From: Rhipidocladum racemiflorum
Lineage: Eukaryota; Streptophyta; Magnoliopsida; Poales; Poaceae
Direction: 5' to 3'
NCBI GenBank assembly: GCA_036346355.1
Contig: CM070580.1
Span: forward strand, 21,257,374-21,321,373
Length of the DNA stretch: 64,000 bases
In this document: one piece after another, positions 22,653 through 32,915 of the stretch
Layout of the letters: each line of letters starts with the position of its first letter
Numbering within the stretch: the stretch's first letter is position 1
Program-made: the position numbers and the translations under genes
The notes under the pieces: model-generated
What the model saw: only the letters and a program-made list of their open reading frames with translations
The model's database searches: none
Told to the model about the DNA's origin: nothing

Positions 22653-24347
22653 TAGGGGTGAAAACGGTACGAAAACGGTCGGTAAATAGCTGTTCCGTTT
22701 CCGTTTCCATATTTTTTACCGGTAACGGAAACGAAATCGGAAACCCCGGAAACGGATACGGAAACGGATAGTGTCGGAAACGGAAACAGAACGGAACGGA
22801 GCGGAAACGAAAACGAAATCGAAAAATTCCACAAGGATGTAGTACACTAGTACAGTAGTACATGATCTATCCAAAATTCCAAACAAACCAACTCATAACA
22901 TAATAGCAAGCACATATAATTCCACCTCATAACATAATAGCAAGCACATATAGTTTCACATCATAATATAATAACAAACACATATAGTTACACCTTGTAA
23001 CATAATAGCAAACACATATAGTTTCACATCACAACATAATAGCAAGCACATATAGTTCAACATCACAACATAATAGCAAACGGACAGAGTAATTCAGGAA
23101 TAAGCGCAGGTGCTAGCTTCTAGTAATTCAGCTGGTGCCTATAGTCTGGAAGCAGTTTCCATTCTAGCACTAGTTAGTAGTTACATACTTAAAGTACAGT
23201 GATATTCGGTGTTTCTAAAGTTCCATTGCCATGTCGTGATCGTTTTCCTGTATTTTTCATTCGGTGTCCACGAGATCCACATTGAATATTGTCAGAAATT
23301 GACAAGGTAACATTTCCATTAGCACTTCACAGTTCGCGGCAAACATTAGCAACATTAGCAACATTAGCAGTTTAGCATTAGCAGTTTAGCACTACACGGC
23401 TTTAGCCCTACACACTTTGTACAAAGACTTTTTGTTGCTAAAGGGAACTATCAACAAGTATGAACTATCAAATTAGTGGTCAGTTTGTCACCAATCCACT
23501 TCTCCAAAGCATCAACATTAGCAACTTAGCAGTTAGCAGTAGCACCACTGGCCACTGGGCTCTTACGGTTGGGGGCGAAGCCGTTGAACGGAGCCGGTCG
23601 GGGGCGGTCGAGAGGCAGCGCGCCGGTCAGCGGCGTGGTGGAGCGCCGGTCAGCGGCGCGGTGGAGGAGCGCCGATCGTGGTTGGGGCCTCGGGGCCGGG
23701 CGATGCCTTGGAGCCGGCGCCGGTCGGGAGAGGTTGGGGGCGCAGTGGAGGGCGCCGGTCGAGGGCGTGGTGGACCTCCGCGCCGGTTGGAGCCGGAGGC
23801 GATGCTGTGGAGCCGTGGAGGGGCTCCGCCGATCGAGGGGGCGGTGGAGGGGCGCCGGTCGGGGGCGGTCGAGGGGGCCGTGGAGGAGCACCGGTCGTGC
23901 CGTCGGGGGGCGGAGCGTTGGACGGAGGGCGGCGCCGTAGAGATGCGCCGGTAGGACAGGGGCGAGCCACGAGTGGCAGATCTAGGGTTGGAGAGTGGAG
24001 ATTGGCGGCTGGCATCCTGGCGAAGTGGTGGCTGGCGTCCTGGCGAGTGACGAAGCCCCATTTTGGCAAATGGACCATGAACCGAAGGCCCAAATGGACC
24101 ACCGAACCGAAGTGCTGTCGTTGCTGGTTTGGGCTCTAATCGGAAATTCCGATTAGTTATATACGGAATTTCCGTTCCGTTTCCGTTTCCGTCGGAACTC
24201 ACTCTCCCGATTCCGTTTCCGATTCCGAAAATAATTTTCCGATTCCGATTCCGAACCGAAACTTTCCGATTCCGTTTCCGAAAAAAGGCTTCCGTTTCCG
24301 TTTTTCTTCGGAACGGTCGGAAAATTTCCGTACCGTTTTCACCCCTA
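22653..24347. mobile_element. Non-autonomous hAT-like element, 1695 bp
   Basis: Terminal inverted repeats TAGGGGTGAAAACGGTACG and its complement at the right end, with a perfect 8-bp duplication gtcctgtc (22645-22652 and 24348-24355). An 8-bp target duplication and a CAGGGGTG-like end indicate the hAT superfamily. Subterminal regions are packed with gttccgtttccg-type repeats in opposite orientation at the two ends, likely transposase-binding sites. The middle holds a 34-bp tandem array and a GC-rich block (23560-23960) with domain-less open frames on both strands. No transposase is present. Confidence 0.85.
22892..23095. repeat. 34-bp tandem repeat, six copies
   Basis: Units containing cataacataatagcaagcac start near 22892, 22926, 22960, 22994, 23028 and 23062, each step 34 bp. 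Copies differ by a few bases. The array lies inside the hAT-like element. Confidence 0.85.
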
Positions 24348-24381
24348 GTCCTGTCCTTGTGCTCATCTTCTTGCCAAACAA

Positions 24382-24681
24382 GTGCTGATACACCAGGAAA
24401 TGGATAAAGATAGGTTGTTGCAAGTGTCATGGGCAGCTGCTCAATATATTGATCAAGCTTCAGCAAGACATTTTGCAAAGGAAATAAGCAACCGATCTAT
24501 TTCAGGTACTTCTTGGCCTATAGATGATTTGAGCAAGCTTCAAGCAACTGTAAATTCAGATGGAAGGAACAGTGAAGTAAAACTCGATGCCTTTGGTGTG
24601 GTTGAAAATGACTGCATATACATTGTGAAACATGTTGCTTGTAAGGACTATATTTCGGGCCGTGAAACCGAGAATATTTAA
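24382..24681 (+). CDS. Hypothetical 99-residue frame or exon fragment
   Basis: An open frame just right of the hAT-like element, beginning MLIHQEMDKDRLLQVSWAAA and containing ATVNSDGRNSEVKLDAFGVV. Composition is balanced and protein-like rather than low-complexity, but I recognise no family. A possible acceptor/donor (ttcag|gtacttc) at about 24502-24510 hints that two exons may be fused here. It could be a fragment of a host gene interrupted by the transposon. Confidence 0.25.
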   Translation: MLIHQEMDKDRLLQVSWAAAQYIDQASARHFAKEISNRSISGTSWPIDDLSKLQATVNSDGRNSEVKLDAFGVVENDCIYIVKHVACKDYISGRETENI

Positions 24682-24845
24682 GCATCAGAAGCGTCGGCCA
24701 GCACATCCAAGATTAGCCTCTTCTAATTCATCACTAATTGGCCAAGCCTGCCTGCATCATGCTGTAGTGACAGGCAATTATTCCAAGCTATGCGTACGCC
24801 AATATGTAGTTGCAAGAACCTTCACAAGTCGATGTCTGCTAATAA

Positions 24846-25566
24846 GGGTGTGTTTGGTTGCCTGGATGAGGTTGGATGGGATATGGCCATCCAACTTGGA
24901 TGGGATGAAGCCATCCAGGTAGTTGTTTGGTTTGGTGGATAAGTATGAGCCAATTTTTTGTTTGGTTGGATGGATGGGATGAACTAATTTTTTGTTTGGT
25001 TGGATGGATGAGGATGGATGGGATGAACTAATTTTTTGTTTGGTTAGATGGATGAGATAGTTGTAATCAAGATTTCGAATTTTGGTTTGAATTTTTTTGG
25101 ACAAAATTTAATAAAAATTTGAATTTTGAACAAAATTTGATCACAATTTAAATTTTCTGACAAAATTTGAATTTTTGGATAAAATTTGACAAAAATTTGA
25201 TTTTTTTGACACATTTTGAATTTTTGAATAAAATTTGCATTTTTAAACAAATTTTTATTTTTGGACAATTTTTTACTAAAATTTAATTTTTCAAACAAAA
25301 TTTGACCATATTTTGAGCGAAGTTTAATTTTGGCCAAGAAAACTTTGCCGAAATTTGAATTTGACCGTGTACACCTCTTCGTGCAGCAAACTGGATGAGC
25401 ACATCCGGCCTTTTTATTTGGATGGCTTTATCCAGCATCTTGAGAGAATATTCCCAAAAACTGGATGACCATATCCTATCCATCCATCCATCCAAACAAT
25501 TGGATGACTCCAAATCCATGGATGGCCATATCCCATCCACCATTATCCACCCAACCAAACGCACCC
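24846..25566. mobile_element. Harbinger/Tourist-type MITE, 721 bp
   Basis: Ends GGGTGTGTTTGGTTG and, inverted, GGGTGCGTTTGGTTG. Flanked by the trinucleotide TAA on both sides (24843-24845 and 25567-25569), as expected for PIF/Harbinger. The subterminal parts are made of ggatg/catcc repeats. The centre is an AT-rich run of aaaatttgaattt variants (25075-25370). No coding capacity. Confidence 0.8.
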
Positions 25567-25569
25567 TAA

Positions 25570-26600
25570 AAGACACCCTTGGGCCTTGGAGATCATTGCT
25601 GAAATATCGACGCTGCTATGCACACGATACTTCTCGTACGATACCATTACGATGCAGCGATAGCAAATCGCGTGATGGAAGTCGTTTCCTCAGCAAAAGC
25701 TCCGATCACTCCGTGTGATTCAAATTTCGTTTTAAGGTTTTATCTTGTGTCACTGTAGCACTTTGAATTTTTCTAAGATTTTCTTAATTTTACCAAGATT
25801 ATAAAATTCAGAAGGATCCGAAATCCAAAATTTCAGCCCCTTGTCACACGTGACGCATACTCCAACTCGTCCAAGCCCAAGCCGACAAGCCAGGCACAAC
25901 AAATCTAGACCTCTGGCCTTCGTAAGCAAGAAATTGTTCGACCTCATGCTTGCTATTGGCTGTTTCTAATTTGTGAAGTGGCGAGTTAGGCAAATCCAGA
26001 CGAGATCTTCTCAACAAGCACCTGTTCTTCGTTCATCTGAATATTATATGCAAAATATCTACTTTATTCGCCTCGATCTTATATAAGAATCGGTTTTTGA
26101 TTTCTCTTGTTTGCATGCAACAGTATACCACGAGGTAGTTACATTGTGCATGCATGCATGCATGTCATTTTCGTTAATAGGTACTTTAGAAACGAGATTT
26201 TAAGGGATGGAAGCTTCAGAAAAAAAAAATCGAAAAACAAAAGTCTCAACTCACATGATGTTTCTTCTCAGAGCAGTTCGAATGTCATTGATATCTCTAT
26301 TTGGTTCAATTCAATTCAAGAAAGAGAATGGCTAAGTAACACCCGAGTGTTTTTTGGGTTTGTGAGCAGTCAACTTGGAGGCCTATAAAGAGGAGGTTGA
26401 TGGGGAGAGATGGCAAATTGATTGCATCAATGGATCTAGATCCAAAAGCTACAAATTTGAGTGCTTACAAACCAAAAAACACTTAGGTGTTCCCTAGACA
26501 CCCCCTTCAAGAAATTAGGTATGCAGGTAACATGAACAACAATTTTTTATTACCCACCGTGGGGTCGGCGGCGTGCTGTCGATGAGCGATGAGAAGGGTC
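25570..26600. other. Intergenic, no recognised feature
   Basis: Short frames only. A GCATGCATGCATGCAT run lies at about 26147-26164. No terminal repeats found. Confidence 0.4.
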
Positions 26601-26771
26601 CACTACAACAAAAGGAGTTATACTAGACACCTCATCACTGACTATTTTTTTTATAAAAAAAACCGTCACAGATGAGTATCGGGCATATCACAGACGGTTT
26701 TAGCCAAAAACCATATGTGATGTTCCGCCTCTCATCACAGACGGCTTTTGGCAATAATCGTCTCAATATTA
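26601..26771. mobile_element. CACTA transposon terminus (partner end not found)
   Basis: Starts CACTACAACAAAAGG, the defining CACTA end. It is followed by subterminal direct and inverted copies of a atcacagacgg-type motif (26692-26703, 26734-26745, and a variant near 26665), the usual transposase-binding array. I did not find the matching TGTAGTG end, so the element is truncated, rearranged or interrupted. Confidence 0.6.
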
Positions 26772-27230
26772 GACGAGTTGACGCCCGAACAGCGGAAAGA
26801 GATCGAAGACCAAAAGGTCGCATTCGAGCAGATGATGCTAAGTTGTTATCAGAAAACCTGACGAGGAGTCACACAGAAAACCGCGTTGCCAACGGTCAAC
26901 TTTGGCAACAAGGATACCTCAAGTGCTACGCACTATTAGGCGTACACGGATAGCTCTAAATTGTATTCCCTAGCCAGTTTACCTCCATCTGCTCCATTTT
27001 ACGTCTACCCTAAATCGGTTGTCCAGCTGATTGAAACTCAGGTGCGTCCTCACTACATTTAGCTGATTCCTCCAAGGAATTTGGCCCCTTATAGGGTTGT
27101 ATCGTATTCAGAGCTATTTATTCCACTCCCTGAGCTGACATTTAAGCAGTGTAATGTCAGTTACGAGCAACCACCACGTGTGCCATACGACCACCGCTAC
27201 AACGCCAGCCCGAGTGAATTAAATCTAGGT
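26772..27230 (+). pseudogene. Decayed coding segment with three in-frame stops
   Basis: Reading from 26772 (DELTPEQRKEIEDQKVAFEQ), one frame stays protein-like for 153 codons, with PPSAPFYVYPKSVVQLIETQ and LFIPLPELTFKQCNVSYEQ. Three codons are stops: TGA at 26859-26861 and two TAG further on, the latter probably from CAG. It ends at a donor-like ctag|gtgagc. No indels are needed to keep the frame, so decay is by substitution, as in methylated silenced DNA. Family not recognised. It may be a product of the CACTA element at 26601 or a captured gene. Confidence 0.45.
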
Positions 27231-27291
27231 GAGCCTCCACCAGCTTCATTTTAATTCCGATTATTTGGTGTCATAACTAACTTTTATGCAC

Positions 27292-27362
27292 ACACACACA
27301 TATATGTATATATACATACATATATATATACATGTATATATACATACATATATATATATGCC
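27292..27362. repeat. AT-rich microsatellite (ta/ca/tg mixed)
   Basis: Begins with a cacacaca run and continues as interspersed tata, tgtata and tacata units. Confidence 0.85.
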
Positions 27363-27571
27363 ATGTACAGATTGTTTAGTTGTTTCAGTCTATCAAATGC
27401 CAGCACTAAATTTTTTACTTGACCATGTCATGCAATAAATGGTTCCACTAAACATTTTCTCAACAGCTATAAATGGCATATTGTCAGGATGTGTTAGTGC
27501 CAAAGTATTTCTTTTTTGGAAACAAGAGTGCCAAAGTATTTCTTATGGATTATATTGTTGCCATTATGTAG

Positions 27572-27910
27572 GTAAACATGAGCATTGCTATTCTGCCCAT
27601 TTCCACAGAGTTTGGCTGGAACCCGCAAACTATTGGCCTCATTCAGTCCTCTTTCTTTTGGTGCTACCTCCTAACTCAGGTCGTTGTGTAAGAGTGATTA
27701 GTGATTGATGCTCGCGGAAAATTTCTATCTAGGGTTCAAGAAAGAGCGGTTTGTTCCCCGTGAGTTTGATCCATTGTCATTGAGTTCAATCTATTGTCAT
27801 TGTAGATGGCAGGAGGAATATGGGCCGATACAGTTGGGGGGGGGGACTGTTCTTGGCTTCGGTGTGGTCTTGTGGTCTATAGCCACAACCCTTATTGTAC
27901 CATGCCCAAT
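27572..27910 (+). pseudogene. PHT4/ANTR-type anion (phosphate) transporter gene fragment, two exons
   Basis: Exon A (27572-27679, 36 codons) reads VNMSIAILPISTEFGWNPQT and ends SSFFWCYLLTQ before a gt. Exon B (27806-27910) follows an ag and reads MAGGIWADTVGG, then, after an extra G in a ten-G run (27836-27845), TVLGFGVVLWSIATTL. These are the first membrane-span segments of PHT4-family major facilitator transporters (plastid or Golgi phosphate carriers), in the correct order with an intron between. The rest of the gene is absent and the frame is broken, so it is a captured fragment. Confidence 0.8.
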
Positions 27911-28272
27911 TGTACCTTTTCGGTGGTTTTAGGGTTTGGAAGATTGCTGGCACGGTTTAGAATGTAAAATTTAATAATTTTCATATTAAAATCTAACACC
28001 ATACTCCATGAAATTCGATGCTATATGACGTAATTTGAGAGTGACGCATGTTGAAATGCACATTATTTGTGCTATTATACCTTTGGAAGCTCACATATTG
28101 CCTAGGACTTGCAATGTGGTAGTTGTACTGTTTGCCATGACCTTATATTATAACTCCTCCATGCTAGCTATTAGGGGTTTGTTCATTTCATCCATCTTGC
28201 TACAGTCCAGTCAATTTGATCATGGATTGCTTCCTTCCTGGTTAGCTTTGAGTACAGGATAGTTTTTCGAGG

Positions 28273-28353
28273 ATGCCGAACACCACGAGCGATGCAAAGC
28301 TTCTGGTCCAATCCCTAAACAAGGCCTATGCTACCACACCAGCAGATCTTAAG
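28273..28353 (+). pseudogene. DAD1: DAD1 first coding exon, isolated fragment
   Basis: Twenty-seven codons from ATG (28273): MPNTTSDAKLLVQSLNKAYA, then TTPADLK, followed at once by a splice donor (aag|gtaaat). Plant DAD1 (defender against cell death 1, a small subunit of the ER oligosaccharyltransferase) begins with the same pattern [TS]SDAKLL-QSL-KAYA-TP--LK, and its next residues would be IIDLYVVFAV. No such second exon is present downstream. The intact start, frame and donor with a missing remainder indicate a transposon-captured piece. It shares strand with the PHT4 fragment 360 bp upstream. Confidence 0.85.
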
Positions 28354-28858
28354 GTAAATCTGATTTGACCTTTTTCCCCTCTCTATTACTTAAGGTCATT
28401 AGCCTGTTTCTATTGAAATTGAAATTTTGTTCAGTATAGCATGTGAGAAGGTATGTTGTACACACCACACATGGGGGTTTCCTAAAGCTTTGTATTGATT
28501 TGCTAGATGACATATATCATATATTTTTTACGATATTGCATTTTACAGTTTTCAATAGGAATAGGCAGGTAAGCTTGCAAAAAACTGCTCTACCTAGCCA
28601 TCTAGCAACCATGTTATTCAGGTGTAGTTGTTATGGATTGCTACGAAACTGTATGCCCCTCAATGCTTGATTTGACATATGAAAGTATAAGCTATGATTT
28701 TCTAGGATGATGTAATATAGTGAATTCAAGCCAGATTCTTAGGTTCGGTGCAAATTTTTTTAAGCATTTGTTTTATTACCTGGACGTTACTCCTATGTTC
28801 GACTCATAAGTCTTCTCTTTAATAATTGTACTGGCTACATGAACTCAGGCCTGGCGAT

Positions 28859-29111
28859 ATCACTGAGATTCAATGGAGAAGAAACAAGGAATTCCCATAT
28901 GGTATGTCCTCGAGCACCTAACAATGCAATGCTCGCTTTAATGATTGCTACCAGAAAAACTTTGGCATACGTGATATGCTAATCTTATCTGATAATGGTG
29001 GGGAGTTTTTTTACCGATGGTGTGTTAATTCATGTGTTTTCTATGTTTGTCAGGCTAGTGGTATGGAGTTGTTGGCCACTTGGAGTAATGTGATGGAAAC
29101 TGCCCTTTTAG
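28859..29111 (+). pseudogene. Possible third captured gene fragment (exon-like segments)
   Basis: Two short segments have good splice-like borders: 28859-28901 (after ctcag, before gtatgt; PGDITEIQWRRNKEFPYG) and 29054-29111 (after tttgtcag, before gtatgc; ASGMELLATWSNVMETALL). A third exon-like stretch may lie at about 29194-29279. I do not recognise the protein. They are on the same strand as the PHT4 and DAD1 fragments. This is weak evidence by itself. Confidence 0.25.
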
Positions 29112-29893
29112 GTATGCATCACAATGAACCCCAAACCTATTTTTAATTGATATCTCCACATAGTTACACATTGTTGTTATATGTCATAAATAGATTCTGC
29201 ACTTCCTAGAATGCATGATACTTATCATGTCCTTTTATGGGAATGAAGATGCTATTGCTGGATCCCTTAAAGAAAGCTTGGTATGTGCATTATTTTCTCT
29301 TACCTGATGTACATTTAGCTAGCCTTGTTTTAAACGGAGAAAAACTAATTCGACTTCTCAACACAGAGGCAACTGGAAAAATATAGGAGCACAGAGTGCC
29401 AATCTTTGAAATATGCTTAGAGAAATGAAGGAAAAGGTACAATCCTCTCTTGTTGTAAGACTAATATTTATATTGTGTACATAGAATACTATAGCCTAGA
29501 GTATATTCTGGCAGTTAGGAATGATATACTTAGCAATGTCTACTTATCTTCTCACTGGACATATCATGCTTATAACACATATATTCATTTCTACCGGAAT
29601 GATACCCATGATGACCTTTTTAAGGAGGAGATTACAGAGTATTATCCAATCTATGCTGAAATTACTAATAATATTGTGGCATAGGCACAACTATTGCTAC
29701 AAATACAAGTAAGCCACCATTCGTGGTAATTTGTTTTGGTCTACTTTTGGACATCTATTGTTCTATAGGTTTGGGGTAAACATCGTTTCTACTAAAAGTT
29801 AGATGCCTCTGGCCATCTAGCGTTTTAGCAACTCAGCATGATGATAGTGTAGCTCTAGATTCATGTTTTGTGGGTGGGCAACGCTTATCATTA

Positions 29894-30344
29894 TCTATAC
29901 TACTGCTAGCACCAGTTGGATACATAGATTGTTAGGTCAATTCCTCATTTTCTAACTTTCTGCTATTTCCTATCATGGTTAGGCGATCCTTGGAGCATTA
30001 CATTTTTGCTCGTTAGCCCATTATATTAGGAGCCCTCCATTATAGATGGATCATTAGGTGTTGTTCATTCCTTTCGATAGTTAAATTGTTCTATGCAACG
30101 GAAACTTCCATTATACATGGATCATCATGTCCATGTCGTGGATTAGCCTGGGGTTTTCTTCGTTTAATTTCTTGGTTTTGATTAGTTTTGGGGTTAGCTA
30201 CGAAAGAAACTGGCTATATATGTTGTGTAGGAACTGTGGTTCCTTGATGATTTTATGCACTGTTTATTCACAAATTTATCTACTTTATCTTTGGCAGACT
30301 ATTATTCTCATAACCGGCGCAACGTAGTGCGCATATCCACCTAG
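29894..30344 (+). mobile_element. Helitron-like element or Helitron 3' end
   Basis: The 3' end has the canonical form: a hairpin GCGCA-(acgtag)-TGCGC at 30317-30332, eight bases, then CTAG at 30341-30344 followed by host T (30345). A grass-type 5' end TCTATACTACT begins at 29894 after host A (29893), giving a 451-bp element inserted between A and T. The same 3' end could instead terminate a longer Helitron that starts left of 27572 and carries the gene fragments, with 29894 belonging to a nested copy. No Rep/helicase is present. Confidence 0.6.
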
Positions 30345-30959
30345 TTTCTCTTTAACCTCAAAGTATAGATTTCTTTTTCATTTTTAGCTAGTTTCTCGTT
30401 ATTTTCATATTTGTCTGCTCTACTTGTTATACTCATGGATGAAACATGTGATTGTTGGATGCTACTGTAATGAACTTTTTAGACATTGCATGTCTCAAAA
30501 GCATCTAGGCTATGATCTGGCATGTAATAAGTGAAGTGAACCAATGCTGATTGCCATCAACATAACTCATAGTTTAAATCTACATTATAAAAGTGACGTG
30601 CAAGTTGTTGGACATTGATCAAATATAAAAGGCCATGTCTCGACAATACAATGGGACAAGACTGAGATTTAGGATTCGATCCATCTGGAATGTTATGTAC
30701 ATGCCATTTTTGCATGTTTTTAGTCCTCGCTGTTTGAAATCATCACAATCTACCGCTTCCGTGCTAAAATATTATGTACATGCCATTTTTTGGTGCTTTC
30801 GATCATTACGGTTTGAATATAATTACAATCTACCGCTTCCGTGCCAAATTGGTCACACTACTTTTTATGTATCGCTACTTCCATTGCATCCAACTCACAT
30901 GATACATTACTAAAACAACCATGTTAGCATAATCACCGAAGTAAGGGCATGTACAATAA

Positions 30960-31322
30960 GGGTGCATTTGGTTGGGTGAACGAGAATGAATAGGATGGAA
31001 TGGTACATGATGGGTGTGATGATTCTGGATGAGATGGTATAGTGAGGGTGTTTGGTTGCTTGGATGGAATAGTATGGGATGGTACGAGATGATGTTTGGT
31101 TGGAGAGGTGAGGTTGGTATGGTAACCTTTGTCACTAGTAGTACGGAATGGTTAGGCCAATTTGAAGGTACAGGATGGTATAGTATATTTGAAGAATATT
31201 CCTAGAATCTGTACCACTCCATTCCGTACGAGATGGTTCCATACACTCAACCAAACGCATGTATCAAAACATATCCTGAACCATCCTATATATATTCCTC
31301 GTTCACTCAACCAAACACACCC
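30960..31322. mobile_element. Harbinger/Tourist-type MITE, 363 bp
   Basis: Ends GGGTGCATTTGGTTGGGTGA and, inverted, GGGTGTGTTTGGTTGAGTGA, flanked by TAA on both sides (30957-30959, 31323-31325). Its termini match those of the MITE at 24846 but the interior differs (gaatg/ggatgg repeats), so both are members of one TIR family. Confidence 0.85.
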
Positions 31323-31648
31323 TAAGGTCACCTCAGCTTACCCTTAGTTTGTACACATCAACTTTGTCCTATATAAAAGAATGAGAAAAGAGGAAAGAGA
31401 AGAGAGCTAGCTCTCATGCAAGAGCCAGCATGGCACAAGAAACAAGATAGATTAGTTATGTACAAGAAAGAAAAGATAGTTATTGCACAACATTTAGAGG
31501 TAACCTTTAAAGGTTGTTATTGTATAAGCTGACTTTATTGCTTACTCTAGATGACATAGATGAGAGATGGAGTAAGTAGTAAGCTTTATTATTGTACTTG
31601 CTCTAAAAATAGCTTTATGCCAAACTTTTCTCCCTCCTAGAAGAATTA

Positions 31649-31757
31649 GGCCTTGTTTGGAAGGCTCATTTTCAAACGAAATCCATATGAATAGACCGGG
31701 ATTTTAGTCTTAAATCCACATATATCCTGACCAAAAATAGTGCTCCCAAACAAAGCC
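31649..31757. mobile_element. Tourist-like MITE, 109 bp
   Basis: Terminal inverted repeats GGCCTTGTTTGG and, at the right end, CCAAACAAAGCC. Flanked by TTA on both sides (31646-31648 and 31758-31760), the Tourist/PIF-Harbinger signature. Confidence 0.85.
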
Positions 31758-31911
31758 TTAGGGTGCAGCGTAGTGTGACCCTCTATCTAGCTTGTCCCAA
31801 AGAACGAGTGACATGTACACATGAAAAGAGTGAAATTTCATGGGGAATTATATGATGAAAGTAGACATATGGTGAAAATATGAAAGTAAGTAAATAGGGG
31901 TGTTGGATCGG

Positions 31912-32062
31912 TCTCGAATGGTCCAGATCTAGACGGAATCCCACATCCTCGATCCACTTAAGGCATGGAATTTTGTAATTTTTCTATGGGTTATATATAA
32001 AACATCCTTAAGTGGAGGAGGTGAGATTCCGCCTAGATCTGAACCATTCGAGCCGATCTAAC
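31912..32062. repeat. Fold-back element, about 60-bp imperfect inverted repeat
   Basis: The left arm starts gttggatcggtctcgaatgg; the complement of the right arm starts gttagatcggctcgaatgg. The arms remain alignable for about 60 bp, through cacttaagg, with a short loop (about 31975-31995). No clear target duplication. A transcript would form a long hairpin. Confidence 0.75.
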
Positions 32063-32382
32063 GATCTTGTTTGCCTACTTTCATTCCTTCACAATGTGTC
32101 TACTTTTACTATATAATTTCTCAAGGTTCATAGGGGTTCCAAAAAAGGACAAATTTGAATATCCGCCACTTCTAACCATGTCAATTAAGGAAATACCACA
32201 TGGCCTCTTGAAATTAGAATATGCCAATCCAGTTTCTTTTCTTTTTCTTTTTTGAAAATACCATTTTCACCTTGTAGTATACTCCCTCTAATCATAAATA
32301 GTTTTTGTTTTATATATAGATATAGTAAAACTTTTGAAATTTTGATTATCAATATCTTTTTTAAATATTTAAATTAGATACA

Positions 32383-32389
<7 letters not shown>

Positions 32390-32439
<50 letters not shown>
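32390..32439. repeat. (TA)n microsatellite
   Basis: An uninterrupted TA run of about 50 bp directly left of the first Micron-like element. Confidence 0.98.
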
Positions 32440-32443
<4 letters not shown>

Positions 32444-32851
32444 AATTACCTGAGACACCATGGTGCCTGGGCACCATGATCCAAAACGGGTATTTTCTAT
32501 ATGTATATGCATGCGATTTTTTTTTGAAATTTTTAGTATGTTGAGTTCAACCAGTTTACTAACTAGTTCAAACAAGTTTGAAATAAAATTCAAAATAAAG
32601 TTTCCTTTTTTATGGTAGTTTGATTGTAGGTATGTGTTGATCATACATATAAATCAACAAAGTATGTAATCTAAATTCATTCAAATCTTAAAATTCGAGT
32701 ATATTTTTTCAAAGGTATGTGTTTCATTTGAATTTTTATAGATGGGTATATACCCTAAAACTGAAAATTTTGAAAAATATATCCGAATTTGGCTTGAATT
32801 AACACATTTAAAATCATGGTGCCTGGGCACCATGGTGTCCCATTCCGTCAT

Positions 32852-32853
<2 letters not shown>
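32440..32853. mobile_element. Micron-like microsatellite-bounded element A, 414 bp
   Basis: Bounded on both sides by (TA)n. Near each end lies the perfect palindrome CATGGTGCCTGGGCACCATG (32459-32478 and 32815-32834), and the ends are inverted repeats of each other (gagacaccatggtgcc at left; the complement of ggcaccatggtgtccc at right). No coding capacity. This matches the Micron description from rice: non-autonomous elements residing in TA microsatellites. Confidence 0.7.

Positions 32854-32913
<60 letters not shown>
32854..32913. repeat. (TA)n microsatellite between two elements
   Basis: An uninterrupted TA run of 60 bp shared by elements A and B. Confidence 0.98.

Positions 32914-32915
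<2 letters not shown>

Noticed and set aside
23460..24478. Frames of 120-283 codons on both strands in the hAT-like element
   Set aside because: Mutually overlapping Gly/Arg/Pro-rich frames in GC-rich repeats; no family, and both strands equally open.
24760..24775. TGTAGTG near 24764 as partner of the CACTA end at 26601
   Set aside because: It lies to the left of the CACTA start in the wrong arrangement and lacks the subterminal atcacagacgg motifs.
27297..27362. Possible CRISPR-like or regular array
   Set aside because: It is an irregular dinucleotide microsatellite; no spacer structure. CRISPR arrays are not expected in a plant nuclear genome.
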